NCBI GenBank assembly: GCA_036273915.1
Contig: DASUGR010000074.1
Span: forward strand, 1-6,212
Reading direction: 5' to 3'
DNA from: PLA2 sp036273915
GTDB taxonomy: Bacteria > Planctomycetota > PLA2
Length of the DNA stretch: 6,212 nt
Shown piece after piece: positions 5,800 through 6,212 of the stretch. The notes under the pieces were generated by a model. It was not told where the DNA came from. It worked only from the letters and a program-made list of their open reading frames with translations, and did not search any database. Both the position numbers and the translations under genes were made by a program. Numbering within the stretch: the stretch's first letter is position 1; the number at the start of each line of letters is the position of its first letter.

Positions 5800-6212
5800 A
5801 TGGCCTACTCGGTTGAAGGCAAGCTGGTCGTCGCGATCTCGTCCCGGGCGCTGCTCGACTTCGAGGACGAGAATCGGATCTTCGACGCGCAGGGCGAGCG
5901 CGCGTACATCGAGCTGCAGTACTCGCGCCTCGACGTGCCGGCCAAGGAAGGCGTCGCGTTCCCGCTCGTCAAGAAGCTGCTCGCGTTCAACAGCAGCGAC
6001 ACCCAGCGCGTCGAGGTCGTGATCCTGTCGAAGAACGACCCGGTCTCGGGGCTGCGCGTGTTCCGCTCGGCGCAGCGCGCGGGCCTGAATCTGGAGCGCG
6101 GCGTGTTCACGCGCGGCCGCAGTCCGTACCGCTACCTGGACGCGCTGCGCGCCAACCTGTTCCTTTCGGCCAACGAGCAGGACGTGATGGCCGCCCTGGA
6201 CGCGCGCTTCCC
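5800..6212 (+). CDS. Cytosolic 5'-nucleotidase, cN-I (PF06189) family (N-terminal part, runs off right edge)
   Basis: 137 complete residues are visible and no stop is reached. The opening KLVVAISSRALLDFEDENRI (8-27) matches the start of bacterial and animal cN-I enzymes, where human NT5C1 reads VSSRALFDMEESRRIF. Further family blocks are GVAFPLVKKLLAFN (51-64), VEVVILSKNDPVSGLRVF (71-88), TRGRSPYRYLDALRANLFLS (104-123) and the downstream helix NEQDVMAAL (125-133). The family dephosphorylates nucleoside 5'-monophosphates, classically AMP and dNMPs, in the cytosol. The catalytic DGD-type motif belongs to the missing C-terminal half, so activity cannot be judged here. There is no signal peptide. 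The gene follows tRNA-Gly by 22 bases and is likely transcribed from the same promoter. Identification is by recalled family motifs and is strong over the whole visible length. Confidence 0.9.
   Translation, partial: MAYSVEGKLVVAISSRALLDFEDENRIFDAQGERAYIELQYSRLDVPAKEGVAFPLVKKLLAFNSSDTQRVEVVILSKNDPVSGLRVFRSAQRAGLNLERGVFTRGRSPYRYLDALRANLFLSANEQDVMAALDARF

Overview
The window is very GC-rich (about 70% by eye, not counted), and its real genes end most codons in G or C. It comes from a bacterial chromosome. The taxon cannot be fixed. Secretin-N0-like plus HEAT-like architecture in a secreted cyclophilin would fit a Planctomycetota-like, Myxococcota-like or related GC-rich environmental lineage, but that is inference only. 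Both tRNA genes encode their 3' CCA.

Positions 1-3982 hold three genes on the minus strand, transcribed from high to low coordinates. First is a 708-residue fatty acyl-CoA reductase whose N-terminus is a degenerate HAD-phosphatase-like region. After a 209-base gap comes a 378-residue extended SDR of the NAD_binding_4 / thioester-reductase-like type, which starts with TTG. Last is the first half of a polysaccharide pyruvyl transferase-family protein, which overlaps the SDR by ATGA and runs off the left edge. Together they suggest reduction of activated fatty acids to aldehydes or alcohols, linked to modification of a surface glycan or glycolipid. This pathway is inferred, not shown.

Positions 3983-6212 are more housekeeping in character. 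A tRNA-Thr(UGU) on the plus strand lies upstream of, and divergent from, the reductase cluster. Its 3' end faces the 3' end of a minus-strand secreted cyclophilin-type peptidyl-prolyl isomerase. On the other side of that gene, a good sigma70-like promoter drives a plus-strand tRNA-Gly(UCC). The start codon of a cytosolic 5'-nucleotidase (cN-I family) follows 22 bases after the tRNA CCA, and that gene runs off the right edge.

I found no CRISPR array, insertion sequence, phage gene or obvious attachment-site repeat. The most interesting items are the three-gene reductase/pyruvyl-transferase cluster with its HAD-FAR fusion, the three-part architecture of the PPIase, and the probable tRNA-mRNA co-transcript.
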